64,000 nucleotides of DNA from positions 526,206-590,205 of the forward strand of contig JAJEBF010000014.1 in NCBI GenBank assembly GCA_022824025.1, in the 5' to 3' direction. The notes under the pieces are model-generated. The model was not told the DNA's origin. It did not search any database and worked only from the letters and a program-made list of their open reading frames with translations. The stretch comes from Caldilineaceae bacterium. Its GTDB lineage: Bacteria > Chloroflexota > Anaerolineae > Caldilineales > Caldilineaceae. Positions 29,647-38,381 of the stretch are shown piece after piece (within the stretch, counting starts at the first letter, position 1; each line of letters begins with the position of its first letter). Both the position numbers and the translations under genes were made by a program.

Positions 29647-30792
29647 TCACTCATGAATCAACACCAGCGTGCCTGGGTTGAAGTCAGTGCTGAACATCCA
29701 GCCGCTGTCGCTGTCGTCGTACATGAAAGGAGAGGCCCAATCGAAGAGCCACTCAGCATCCTCTTCGGTCAGATTTATGCAACCGCGGCTCATGGGTGTG
29801 CCGAAGTTGCTGTGCCAGTACGTGCCGTGAAAGGCGTAGTCCTCGAAAAAGTATTGGACGTTCTTGACCTCGGTCACATGGTACGAGTCGCCGGCGGCGC
29901 GACTGCCGCCCCGCATGTCCTGCATGGCAATCTTGACCCAGATGCGGTAGGTACCGGTGACCGTAGGCGTGTCACCGGCTCCGGATGAAATTACGAACGC
30001 TCGAACCGGTGTGGCTCCCTCGTAAGCGATCGCCATCTGTTCTCTGAGATCGACCTCGACCCAGCGCTCGGTAAGCGTAGGGTAGCGGGCCCTGTCGAGC
30101 CTCTGACCCATGTTTTCCAGAAGTTCGAGCGAGTTGGCTGATGGCACGCGCAGAACCCGGCCCGGGTCAGGAATGCTGGTGTTCTGCAGGCCATTCAACC
30201 GGGCCAGCGCGCCAGGATTGACGCTGTACCGCTCCGCGATCTCTGAGAGTGACTCCCCCGTCTGGACAGTATGAATGGCGAGGCGGGTCCGCCCAGGTTG
30301 CATCGCTGGAATGGGCGTCGCCGTCTGCAGATCAGAGACCGAAAAAACAGACTCGGGAGCGGGCGCGAGCGCACGGGGCACCAACACTTCCTGATCCAGA
30401 CTGAGCCATTCCTCGGAAGAAATCCCGTTGATCGACATCAGTCTGGACAGACTTATGCCATGCTTTCCGGCCAGACTGAACAGAGTGTCGCCAGGCTGGA
30501 CCGTGTATATCTGATAGGTCACCTCGCCCTGCAGCACCGGAGCCGCAGTTTCCCCTTCGTCAATCAGAAGGCGCTGCCCGTACCAGACATAGTTGGCATC
30601 CTGCAGGCCGTTGAGTTCCTGCAGGTTTTCTACCGTTGTTCCATACTGTCTCGCGATCTGGCCCAGCGTTTCTCCCGGTTGGACGATGTGCTCTTCATAG
30701 GCTGAGGCAGCGCCGGCAAATGACATGACAGCCACAGCCGCCAAAATCAGCGCCATTGTCCCGCGAGATAAGGTTTTAATCTGCCCTCTCAT
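29647..30792 (-). CDS. Secreted LysM L,D-transpeptidase (YkuD domain)
   Basis: This 381-residue exported cell-wall enzyme has a signal peptide at residues 1-31 (MALILAAVAVMSFAGAASA). Three LysM peptidoglycan-binding modules follow at about 35-78, 95-140 and 173-217, and a YkuD catalytic domain at about 245-381. The catalytic site has His322 (AFHGTYWHSNFG) and MSRGCINL with Cys338 as nucleophile; the family consensus is SHGC or SRGC. L,D-transpeptidases make 3-3 crosslinks or attach proteins to peptidoglycan. The ATG at 30792 has GGGGAC upstream. The frame continues upstream to 30948 through repeat DNA, which is not coding. Confidence 0.93.
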   Translation of the reverse strand: MRGQIKTLSRGTMALILAAVAVMSFAGAASAYEEHIVQPGETLGQIARQYGTTVENLQELNGLQDANYVWYGQRLLIDEGETAAPVLQGEVTYQIYTVQPGDTLFSLAGKHGISLSRLMSINGISSEEWLSLDQEVLVPRALAPAPESVFSVSDLQTATPIPAMQPGRTRLAIHTVQTGESLSEIAERYSVNPGALARLNGLQNTSIPDPGRVLRVPSANSLELLENMGQRLDRARYPTLTERWVEVDLREQMAIAYEGATPVRAFVISSGAGDTPTVTGTYRIWVKIAMQDMRGGSRAAGDSYHVTEVKNVQYFFEDYAFHGTYWHSNFGTPMSRGCINLTEEDAEWLFDWASPFMYDDSDSGWMFSTDFNPGTLVLIHE

Positions 30793-30892
30793 ATAGTTGT
30801 CCCCAATAATATGGCGCCCGTTGACTCTGTCTTGACAGCGTTCTGAGGGGACGAAACGCCTGTCCTCGTCTGGCCCTGCGCCTTCGCTAAGA

Positions 30893-30958
30893 ATGACCGG
30901 TTCGCCTCCGGTGTTCTTGGCTAACCTTCGCGTGACTTCGCGGATCAATCCCTTCGGT
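30893..30958 (+). repeat. Intergenic repeat family A, copy 3
   Basis: The copy reads GTTCTTGGCTAACCTTCGCG then TGACTTCGCGGATCAATCCC in the plus direction. Its reverse complement supplies the false N-terminus MIREVTRRLAKN of the extended transpeptidase frame. Confidence 0.75.
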
Positions 30959-31620
30959 CTTTCTCAAAACGCAAGCGAAAAACATCCCTGGCGTGCCTGC
31001 CAGCACTGTCCCAGGTTCCTCACCCAATCGAGGAAGACTTAAACACGGCAAGTGCATTCCATGATAGTAGACGATAACCAAGTCTCTCCAATACCTATAG
31101 TTTATCAACGTACCCTTACTCCCCTGAAACGCGGAGAAGATAGGCAGTTCTGCCGCTGAGAGCTGTCGCATCACTCTTTTTTCTGTGGAATTGGGGAAGG
31201 CAACCGGTACGATATTTCTCTCTGACTGACTTTCTGAATTCACCCGCCTTTTGGCCCGTCACAGCAGAAAAATGCCCCATTCTTTGAACAAGATCCACGT
31301 TTCCGGTGGCTGCCCAGCATCCGGACCCGGCCTGGCCGCCATCTCCCCGTTGCCGACGAATTCCCTGGAGGGACCGGCCATTTCGCCTTCCCGCCGCAAC
31401 ATGCGATATTCCTACATTTAATGTATAATTTGCCACCGGGAGGACGCGCCCCCGCCCTCTCTGTCCTTTTGAGACCTGGCAAGACCGCCATCATCACTTG
31501 CTCTGGCCATCTTGTAACTGACAGATTCCCGCCCGCAAGACGCGGCCCATCCCTCCCTAACTCTGCGCCCGGCCACACATCAACGCCCCTTTCGCTCGCT
31601 CACCAGAAAGGAGTCCTCCC
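30959..31620. other. Gene-free gap upstream of the desaturase-Rieske gene
   Basis: No supported gene lies here. A TATAAT at 31424-31429 is a candidate -10 for the plus-strand operon beginning at 31621; the matching -35 region is weak. The base composition of 31030-31110 is less GC-rich than its surroundings. Confidence 0.4.
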
Positions 31621-33027
31621 ATGAGTGTCCAAGCCATCCCCAGAGACTACAGCCTCTCCGGCGGCCACCAGGACGCCGTCGAACTCGACAACGACCGCCT
31701 CGTCGACCGCATGGACAAGACTTGGTGGAAGCCAAAGCTGTCCCGCCAGCAGATGCGCGAGATCATGCAGCGCCGCAACGGCCCCGCCCTCTGGCACTAC
31801 AGCCTCTGGTTTGCCCTCCTTGCCGCCAGCGCCTACTTCGCCGTCATCTCCTGGGGTTCCTGGTGGGCCATCCCCGCCTTCCTGATTTACGGCACAATCT
31901 ACTCCTCTTCAGATGCCAGCTGGCACGAATGCGGCCACGGAACGCCTTTCCGCACGCACTGGCTCAACGAAGTCCTCTACCACGTCACCTCCTTCATGAC
32001 CATGCGCGAAGCCTATATGTGGCGCTGGAGCCACTCCCGCCACCACACCCACACTTATATCGTCGGCCGCGACCCGGAAATCCAGGTCCAGCGCCCCGCC
32101 GACCTCCTCAAAATCGCCATGGACTTCTTTTACCTTCGCAGCGGCCCGCCCGAAGTCTGGCGCGTCTTCCGCAACGCCCTGGGCAGACCCAATGCAGACG
32201 TTCTCGACTTCGTCCCCGAACGGGAACTGCCCAAAATGTACTGGTCCAGCCGCATCTACATGGCGATAATCCTGGCATTTGCTATCTGGTCCATCGCCAT
32301 CTCCAGCTTCCTTCCCATGATGTTCGTCCTCCTGCCCCGCTTCTACGGCGGCTGGCTCCACCAACTCCTCGGCCTCACGCAACACGCCGGGCTCGGAGAG
32401 GATACCTACGACCATCGTGAAAACACCCGCACAGTCTTCATAAACCCCGTATTCGCCTTCCTCTACATGAACATGCAGTACCACATCGAACACCATTCCA
32501 TGCCCATGACGCCCTTCCACGCCCTACCCAAACTTCACGAGGCCGTAAAGGACCAGATGCCGCCTCCCTACAAAAGCCTCTGGGAGTGCTACAAGGAGAT
32601 GATCCCCGCCCTCATCAAACAGGCCACCGGCGATCCCGGTTACAGAATCATGCGACCCATCCCCAAGGACCCCGATTCCGAGTCGCCCGAACACCAGGCC
32701 ATGGCCACTTCATCCGGAGAATGGATCGAAGTCGGCCCTGTCGAAGACCTCGAAGAAGAAGACGTCATCCGCCTCGACCACGGCAGCAAAACCATCGCCG
32801 TCTACCGCCTCAAGGGCGACCGCTTCTACGCCACAGGCGGTCTCTGCACACACGAATACGCCTACCTCGCCGACGGTCTGGTTATAGACGGCGTGGTAGA
32901 ATGCCCGCTCCACAACGGCCGTTTCGACATCGCAACCGGACGCGCCCTGCGCGCCCCTGCCTGCGACCACCTCGAAACCTATCCCGTCGAACGCCGCGGC
33001 AATACGCTCTACGTTCGCGTCGGCTGA
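31621..33027 (+). CDS. Fatty-acid-desaturase-fold oxygenase fused to a Rieske ferredoxin (MocD-MocE fusion)
   Basis: This 468-residue membrane protein combines two redox modules. Residues 1-345 are a membrane di-iron desaturase or hydroxylase domain with the three histidine boxes HECGH (102-106), HSRHH (138-142) and HIEHH (288-292), plus helices near 62-95 and 212-238. After a linker at 345-365, residues 367-468 form a Rieske [2Fe-2S] domain with ligands Cys409/His411 and Cys428/His431. The Rieske part resembles MocE of rhizobial rhizopine catabolism (DGLCTHE-like start, HLADGLV-like and ECPxHNGRFD motifs), and the desaturase part resembles MocD. In rhizobia these are separate proteins proposed to remove a methyl group from O-methyl-scyllo-inosamine. 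Here the fusion would deliver electrons internally. It has a strong AAGGAG site and begins a tightly spaced four-gene operon. Confidence 0.92.
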   Translation: MSVQAIPRDYSLSGGHQDAVELDNDRLVDRMDKTWWKPKLSRQQMREIMQRRNGPALWHYSLWFALLAASAYFAVISWGSWWAIPAFLIYGTIYSSSDASWHECGHGTPFRTHWLNEVLYHVTSFMTMREAYMWRWSHSRHHTHTYIVGRDPEIQVQRPADLLKIAMDFFYLRSGPPEVWRVFRNALGRPNADVLDFVPERELPKMYWSSRIYMAIILAFAIWSIAISSFLPMMFVLLPRFYGGWLHQLLGLTQHAGLGEDTYDHRENTRTVFINPVFAFLYMNMQYHIEHHSMPMTPFHALPKLHEAVKDQMPPPYKSLWECYKEMIPALIKQATGDPGYRIMRPIPKDPDSESPEHQAMATSSGEWIEVGPVEDLEEEDVIRLDHGSKTIAVYRLKGDRFYATGGLCTHEYAYLADGLVIDGVVECPLHNGRFDIATGRALRAPACDHLETYPVERRGNTLYVRVG

Positions 33028-33092
33028 CCCCTGCGCGCCCGCCCATCCAGCCCTATGCAACCATCTCTCTCAACACCCAAGGAACCCTCACG

Positions 33093-34049
33093 ATGCAAAT
33101 CGCCTTTATCGGAGTAGGCGGAATCGCCCGAAACTATCTCGCCAGCCTCGAAAAACTGAACCGGACCGTAGCCGCTGTCTGCGACATCAACGAACAGACA
33201 GCCGCCCGCGTCGCCGGCGAACTCAACTGCCACGGCTACACCGACCACCGCGACATGCTCGCACGCGAAAACCCGGACGTGGTCTTCGTCGCCATCCCGC
33301 CCGCCGCCCACGACACCCAGACGATCGACGCCGCCCAGGCCGGCGCCAACCTCTTCGTCGCCAAACCGGTCGCAATGGACATCGACGTTGCCCGCCGCAC
33401 GCAGGACGCCATCGCCGCCAGCGGACGCATCAACCAGGTCGGTTACATGGCCCGCTACTCCGACATTACCGAGCGCGCCAAAGCGCTTGTCAAGGGCCGT
33501 GACCTCGGCATGGGCATGGGCCGCTTTCTTACCCGCATGTCCCCTTCCCATCCCTGGTGGGGTAAATTCTCTGTCAGCGGCGGCCAGCTCCTGGAGCAGA
33601 GCACACACGTATTCGACTGGCTTCGCCTCTTCCTCGGCGAAGTCGAAACAGTCCAGGCCTTCGGCCACGCCGGGCCCGACAACACCATCGCCGACTTCGA
33701 GGACAGCACCGCCGTCAACCTCAAATTCGCCAACGGAGCAGTCGGCAGCGTCGTCAGCACCTGCTCAGCGCGCGTCAAAGACGGCTTCATGACCGAGCTC
33801 TGCGGCCGCGACCTCTACCTCCGCCTCGCCATGGACACCCACATCTCCGGTTACGTCGACCAGGAGGAAATCGACTTCCACGGCCAGGAACGCGGCTACT
33901 TCCGTCAAGTCGAACAGTTTATCTCCGCTGTCGAAGCACAGGACCAGAGCCTTGTTCGCTCCTCCTACGCCGACGCCGTCAAGTCCCTATCAGTCACCCT
34001 GGCGGCAAATCGCGCACTCGAATCCGGCCGCGTCGAAACAGTGGAATAA
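33093..34049 (+). CDS. Gfo/Idh/MocA family oxidoreductase
   Basis: This 318-residue dehydrogenase has a Rossmann motif FIGVGGIARNYL, a conserved lysine-proline in FVAKPVAMD, and a C-terminal substrate domain with HPWWGKFSVSGGQLLEQSTH carrying the catalytic-type histidine region. It is expected to oxidise a hydroxyl of a sugar, cyclitol or amino-cyclitol with NAD(P). The start at 33093 follows AAGGAACC. The open frame upstream to 32586 is a shadow of the fusion gene. It lies 65 bases after the oxygenase gene and 3 bases before the isomerase. The MocA name of the family comes from rhizopine catabolism, which fits the neighbours. Confidence 0.92.
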   Translation: MQIAFIGVGGIARNYLASLEKLNRTVAAVCDINEQTAARVAGELNCHGYTDHRDMLARENPDVVFVAIPPAAHDTQTIDAAQAGANLFVAKPVAMDIDVARRTQDAIAASGRINQVGYMARYSDITERAKALVKGRDLGMGMGRFLTRMSPSHPWWGKFSVSGGQLLEQSTHVFDWLRLFLGEVETVQAFGHAGPDNTIADFEDSTAVNLKFANGAVGSVVSTCSARVKDGFMTELCGRDLYLRLAMDTHISGYVDQEEIDFHGQERGYFRQVEQFISAVEAQDQSLVRSSYADAVKSLSVTLAANRALESGRVETVE

Positions 34050-34052
34050 ATC

Positions 34053-34874
34053 ATGAAATTCGGAACACTTCAAAACGTAATCGAACAGCCCCTCTCAACC
34101 GTTTTCTCAGTCGCCTCCGAGCTCGGCTTTGCTGGCGTCGAGCTCGATTGGTACGACTTCGCCGAAGCCCAGCCGGACGGCCCTCTCGCCCCGCAAAACC
34201 GCGACAGGATCCGCAGGGCCGCCAGCCAGGCAGGGGTCGACATCCCCTGCGTTGCCGCACACTTCCTCAACCGGGGCGGTCTCGCCGACCCGGCCATGGA
34301 AGCCTTCGGCCTCGACACCGTCCGCGCCGGCATCCGCCTCTGTGCAGACCTCGGCGCGCCCTATCTGCTTGTGCCCTTTTTCGGCCCCGCCATGATGCGC
34401 AACGACCAGGCCGTCGCCCGCCTCGAAGCCAACCTGCGCCGCCTCGCCCCTGAAGCCGAACAAGCCCGCGTCACCCTCGCCATCGAGCATACCCTCAGAG
34501 GCGACAGTACCGCCGCCCTCCTCGAACGCGTCGACTCCCCCTATATCGGCAACTACTGGGACATGGCCAACTGCATGGGCCTCGGCTATGACCCCCTTGA
34601 AGAGATCGCCCAGCTCGGCCGTCACATCGTCCGCGTCCACGCCAAGGAATACCACCGCGGCGGCGCTTCCCCCGGCACGCCCGATCAGCCCCACTTCGAC
34701 GGCCTCAATACAAAACCCTTCGGCCAAGGCGACGTGCCCCTTCCTGCCGTACTCTCCGCCCTCCGCGAAGTCGGCTACGACAGCTACATCGTCCTCGAAA
34801 CCGGCAAATTCGACGACGCAATCCGTTCGGCCAAGGCCGCCCTCACCCTATTGCAAGAACTTTCAGGAACATAG
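34053..34874 (+). CDS. Sugar phosphate isomerase/epimerase (AP-endonuclease-2-type TIM barrel)
   Basis: This 273-residue xylose-isomerase-like TIM barrel has the metal-binding quartet typical of the family: glutamate in LAIEHTL, aspartate in NYWDMANC, histidine in VRVHAKEY and a final glutamate in YIVLETG. Members include inosose dehydratase (IolE), inosose isomerase (IolI) and ketose epimerases. The ATG is 4 bases after the previous stop, and the stop is 2 bases before the SDR gene. Within the proposed pathway it could isomerise or dehydrate the keto product of the MocA-like enzyme. Confidence 0.92.
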   Translation: MKFGTLQNVIEQPLSTVFSVASELGFAGVELDWYDFAEAQPDGPLAPQNRDRIRRAASQAGVDIPCVAAHFLNRGGLADPAMEAFGLDTVRAGIRLCADLGAPYLLVPFFGPAMMRNDQAVARLEANLRRLAPEAEQARVTLAIEHTLRGDSTAALLERVDSPYIGNYWDMANCMGLGYDPLEEIAQLGRHIVRVHAKEYHRGGASPGTPDQPHFDGLNTKPFGQGDVPLPAVLSALREVGYDSYIVLETGKFDDAIRSAKAALTLLQELSGT

Positions 34875-34876
34875 CG

Positions 34877-35692
34877 ATGGCCGCCAATCCCAACACAGTC
34901 TCCCGCTTCAGAGGCAAAGCCGCCCTCGTCTCAGGCGGAGCCTCGGGCATCGGGCGCGCCACCGCGGAGCGCCTCGCCGCGGAAGGCGCCCGCGTCTTCA
35001 TCGCCGACCTGAACGCCACCATGGCGGACCAGGCCGTTGCCCAAATCCGCGCTGCCGGAGGCAGCGCCGCCCGCGTTCACGTAAACCTCGCCGACGATAA
35101 CTCCGTAGAAAAATGCGCGCGCGAAGTCGCGGCGCAGGTCCCAGCCCTCCACCTTCTCGTCAACAACGCCGCCATTCTCCGCCAAGGCCGCATTGAGGAC
35201 GGTAGCTGGATTGAAAATTGGGAAATCGAAACCCGCATCGGGCTGCGTGGCTGGGTGATGATGACCCAGCTACTCCTGCCCCTCCTTAAAGCTGAAGGCG
35301 GAGCCATCGTAAATCTCTCATCCGAAGGCGGCTACCTCGGCCGGCCCGGCATGTGGGTCTACGACGCCATCAAAGCCGCCATCGTCTCCACCACGAAGAC
35401 AATGGCCCAGGAGTTCACCCCCTACGGCATCCGCGTCAACGCCGTCGCGCCCGGCTGGATCGTGACCGAAATGCACTTCGCCCACCACCCCGACCCCGCC
35501 GCCTACAAGAAGGAACTCGAACAAACGCCCATCGACTCCTGCCTCATGCAACGCCGCGCCGGCCCCGAGGAAGTAGCCAGCGCCATCGCCTTCCTCCTCA
35601 GCGACGACGCATCCTACATCACCGGCACAACCCTTCACGTAGACGGCGGCCGCGTCGGCATGAACCTCGGCAACCTCGGCCTACTCGAATGA
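34877..35692 (+). CDS. Short-chain dehydrogenase/reductase (classical SDR)
   Basis: This 271-residue NAD(P)-dependent oxidoreductase has the cofactor motif SGGASGIG at residues 19-26, the NNAA motif at 96-99, a catalytic serine at 148-149 (NLSSEGG) and Tyr162/Lys166 (YDAIK). The terminal part has the usual SDR segment SYITGTTLHVDGG. It closes the operon that starts at 31621. It probably oxidises or reduces a second hydroxyl of the substrate. Confidence 0.94.
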   Translation: MAANPNTVSRFRGKAALVSGGASGIGRATAERLAAEGARVFIADLNATMADQAVAQIRAAGGSAARVHVNLADDNSVEKCAREVAAQVPALHLLVNNAAILRQGRIEDGSWIENWEIETRIGLRGWVMMTQLLLPLLKAEGGAIVNLSSEGGYLGRPGMWVYDAIKAAIVSTTKTMAQEFTPYGIRVNAVAPGWIVTEMHFAHHPDPAAYKKELEQTPIDSCLMQRRAGPEEVASAIAFLLSDDASYITGTTLHVDGGRVGMNLGNLGLLE

Positions 35693-35742
35693 ACGCCTAA
35701 CCAAATCCGACCCACACCATGCCGCTCCCTGCACCCAAAAAG

Positions 35743-35795
35743 GCGCCGCCCCTTCGCCGTTGCCGTTCTTCGCGCCCCTTCGCGGATCAATCCCC
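35743..35795 (+). repeat. Intergenic repeat family A, copy 4
   Basis: The copy reads GTTGCCGTTCTTCGCGCCCC then TTCGCGGATCAATCCCCCC. It lies in the gap between the SDR gene and the next PhyH gene, in the same orientation as the other copies. Confidence 0.8.
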
Positions 35796-35919
35796 CCTCC
35801 GGGCCCCCTCCCCGGATCTATCACTTGTCCCAAATGGCCCTTCCCGGCTGAACCACGTATAATTCCCACACACAAACTCCTAGCGGAATCAGACAAAACC
35901 ACGCCCCGGAGCCCCAGGA

Positions 35920-36708
35920 ATGGCCAACACGCTCAGCGGACAACTCTGGCAGGACCAACCGCAACAGGCCCTCGACGCATACACACTCGACGGCTACCTC
36001 GCCCTCACCGGCTTCCTCACACACGACCAGGTAGCCGAAACCCGCCAAAACGTCACCCGCTTCATCACCGACAGCGTCCCCACCCTCCCCCGCGAGCAAG
36101 TCTTCTACGAGACTCTCGGCCAGCAGGACACACTCAAGCAAATAACCAACCTCTTCAACCACGACACATTCTTCCACCGCCTCATGTTCGGCAGCCGCTT
36201 CGAAAAGCTGGCCGAGCTCCTACTCCAGGGGCCCGTCGTCGGCAAAGGCATGCAGTACTTCAACAAACCGCCCAAAATCGGCAAAGCCACCCCGCCCCAC
36301 CAGGATGGTTATTACTTCATGCTCGACCCCTGCGAAGCGCTCACAATGTGGCTCGCCCTCGAAGAAGTCGACGAGGAAAACGGCTGCGTCCGCTACGTGC
36401 GCGGCTCACACCTTCTCCCCCTTCGCCCCCACGGCCGCACCCAGACCTTAGGCTTCTCCCAGGGCGTCACCGACTACGGCACGCCCCAGGACCTCGCCGA
36501 CGAAGTCGCCTTCCCCGCCCAACCAGGCGACCTTCTCGTCCACAACGCCTTGACCATCCATCGCGCCGACGCCAACAAAAGCCAGGACCGCACTCGCCAG
36601 GCCCTCGGCTTCATCTACTACTCCGAACGCGCCAAGGTCGACGAAGAAGCCCACGCCGCCTACCAGAAACGCCTCGCCGCCGAAATGAAAGCCAAAGGCA
36701 AAATCTAA
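35920..36708 (+). CDS. PhyH family Fe(II)/2-oxoglutarate dioxygenase
   Basis: This 262-residue dioxygenase has iron ligands His127 and Asp129 (PPHQDGYYFML) and a distal histidine in LTIHRADAN; the arginine is in RTRQALGFIYY. The sequence EEVDEENGCVRYVRGSH is typical of the family. The ATG has GGAG about eight bases upstream. It is convergent with another PhyH gene 19 bases away and lies 227 bases after the desaturase-Rieske operon, from which repeat DNA separates it. Demethylation or hydroxylation of a polyol would fit the context, but the substrate is unknown. Confidence 0.9.
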   Translation: MANTLSGQLWQDQPQQALDAYTLDGYLALTGFLTHDQVAETRQNVTRFITDSVPTLPREQVFYETLGQQDTLKQITNLFNHDTFFHRLMFGSRFEKLAELLLQGPVVGKGMQYFNKPPKIGKATPPHQDGYYFMLDPCEALTMWLALEEVDEENGCVRYVRGSHLLPLRPHGRTQTLGFSQGVTDYGTPQDLADEVAFPAQPGDLLVHNALTIHRADANKSQDRTRQALGFIYYSERAKVDEEAHAAYQKRLAAEMKAKGKI

Positions 36709-36727
36709 CTCCGACCCGCCCAGCCCG

Positions 36728-37594
36728 CTACGCCAGTGCCGGACCAGGCGCCCACTGCGTCTTGATCGGTTCGGCACTGCCCTCGTAAACGATCCTCAAC
36801 GGCTCCATCCGCGCCTGTAGCCCAGTACTCGGACCCGCCCCGGTCTCGCCGTTGCCGCGCTCCAACGAGAATATCGTCGCCTGCGTCCGCTCCGGCAGGT
36901 CGACAAAGTGCGGGTAGTACCACATCGTCAACACTGTCCTTCGTTCGTCGCTCAGGTTGGCGTGTGACGCGTGAAACAGTCTGCCGTACCCCATCACCAG
37001 GTCGCCGGCCTCCACCGGCACATCTATCTCCCCCTCGGCCCGCTGGAAGGCCGCGTCCCACGGGTTCGCATACGTCCTCAGTTCATCCGTATGCATCGGC
37101 GCCGCCTGATCATGCAACGCATGCCGTTTGCGATGAGACCCTGGAATCACTCGCAAACAACCGTTCCGCGCATCCGTATCTGTCAGATAGTACATCAGAA
37201 AACACTGGATCGGCTGCCACGTATAGCTCACCGGGTCGCCCCAAAACCGACCGTCCTCATGCCAGAAAAGCGGCGGGCTTTGCGGCGGCTTGCTGATAAT
37301 CCGCCCGTGCCCGAACTTCGGCTCCGCAAACCCGAGCTCTGCCAGAGCCGCCAGCACCTTCCTGTGCGCGACCAGCTCCGCCAGCGCAGGATACCGATAC
37401 GCCATCGCCCAGTCGATCAGCACCATGCTCCCCGTCGTCCGGTTCCGGGCGAAATGCGCCTTATCCTGCTGCCCGAGCACGCCGTCGCTCCAGGCCAGCA
37501 ACGCCTCCACAAGCCCCGGCTCCAGAACGCCTCTGAACCGCATATAACCGTCCCGAATAAACTTCTCGCGCAACGCAAGATTCACCTTTCCCAT
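36728..37594 (-). CDS. PhyH family Fe(II)/2-oxoglutarate dioxygenase
   Basis: This 288-residue minus-strand dioxygenase has iron ligands His112 and Asp114 (FWHEDGRFWG) and a distal histidine in RLFHASHANLSDERR; the arginine lies in that same segment or just after it. Trp113-type variation (HED rather than HQD) and VSYTWQPIQCFLMYYLTDTD distinguish it from its plus-strand neighbour. The ATG at 37594 follows a G-rich site. Convergent with 35920-36708. Confidence 0.9.
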   Translation of the reverse strand: MGKVNLALREKFIRDGYMRFRGVLEPGLVEALLAWSDGVLGQQDKAHFARNRTTGSMVLIDWAMAYRYPALAELVAHRKVLAALAELGFAEPKFGHGRIISKPPQSPPLFWHEDGRFWGDPVSYTWQPIQCFLMYYLTDTDARNGCLRVIPGSHRKRHALHDQAAPMHTDELRTYANPWDAAFQRAEGEIDVPVEAGDLVMGYGRLFHASHANLSDERRTVLTMWYYPHFVDLPERTQATIFSLERGNGETGAGPSTGLQARMEPLRIVYEGSAEPIKTQWAPGPALA

Positions 37595-37663
37595 TTCAAC
37601 CCCCTCCCTTCTTCACCTCCATCGCCTGCACAATGTGGCTTCTCGCCCTCTCCCTCATCCCCA

Positions 37664-37690
37664 CCCACTGACCACTCACCACTGATCACT
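37664..37690 (+). repeat. Heptamer repeat family B, copy 2
   Basis: About four imperfect CCACTGA/CCACTCA units end exactly where the GMC-oxidoreductase remnant stops. Confidence 0.8.
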
Positions 37691-37919
37691 GCAGTACCGC
37701 CACATCCTCCGCGATCATCACGGTCGTCCAATACGTATTCGCCCGCGGAATCTCAGGCATGACCGCTGCGTCAACCACCCGTAATCCATCCACGCCTACC
37801 ACTCTGCAATCCGGATCAACCACCGTGGACGGGTCGCCCACAGCCCCCATGCGGCACCTCCACGCAATATGGAAGCAATCGATGCACTCTTCCAGCAGCC
37901 ACCAGTCCAGCTCCCCTTA
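37686..37919 (-). pseudogene. C-terminal remnant of a GMC-family oxidoreductase
   Basis: In the minus frame ending with TGA at 37686-37688 about 76 codons encode the conserved C-terminus of glucose-methanol-choline oxidoreductases. The visible motifs are HIAWRCRMGAVGDPS, VVDPDCRVVGVDGLRVVDAAVMPEIPRANT (given here in parts: CRMGA, STVVDPDCRV, GVDGLRVVDAAVMPEI) and TTVMIAED. In intact proteins of about 500-550 residues these hold FAD and the active-site histidine region. An in-frame TAA at about 37917-37919 ends similarity, and no FAD-binding N-terminus is found nearby. The gene has therefore been lost except for its end, which abuts a heptamer repeat. Confidence 0.82.
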
Positions 37920-38151
37920 ACACCGGCAGCGAACCCCTCGAGCCATCCGCCACCATCTCATCGGTGCCGAACAGCCGTCCCGAAGCCAGATTCCGCCGTC
38001 TGCCCCAGCCAACCGCGCGGCCCGTTCCTTCCGCCCCGGAACGACTTCTGCAAATCAGACTATTTCCTACCGATCCGCTGCCGACTTGCACACGAATCAT
38101 ACTAACGCCCCCAAAACTGCGAATGGCGCCTGCCAAAAGCGGGCATCTGTA

Positions 38152-38180
38152 TTGACACTGCAATTTGCTGACCCTATAGT
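38152..38180 (+). promoter_or_regulatory. Consensus-like promoter of the secreted SH3 protein gene
   Basis: TTGACA (38152-38157), 17-base spacer, TATAGT (38175-38180). It gives a leader of about 195 bases before the ATG at 38382. Confidence 0.78.
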
Positions 38181-38381
38181 TGAAGTGCTTGGGCCGAGAT
38201 ACACCTTAGTTCTGAACGACGGCGGCTGGCGGATCGGAGCCCCGCTTGCCGCGCTCCATGTTCTATCGCTATCCCCTGAAAGACATCAAATCCACGGTGA
38301 TCACGCCTGTCCGGGCGCACCGCATAGAGCGTCACTCCTCAAAAACCATTCTGAAAATGGAAAGAAGCCAAGGAAGACACT

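Noticed and set aside
31401..31429. Complete promoter in front of the desaturase-Rieske gene
   Set aside because: The TATAAT is good, but the hexamer 17 bases upstream matches the -35 consensus in only three positions, so it is noted only as a candidate.
32586..33092. Extension of the MocA-like gene upstream over the fusion gene
   Set aside because: The Arg/Pro-rich translation is a shadow of the Rieske region; the family start is the ATG at 33093.
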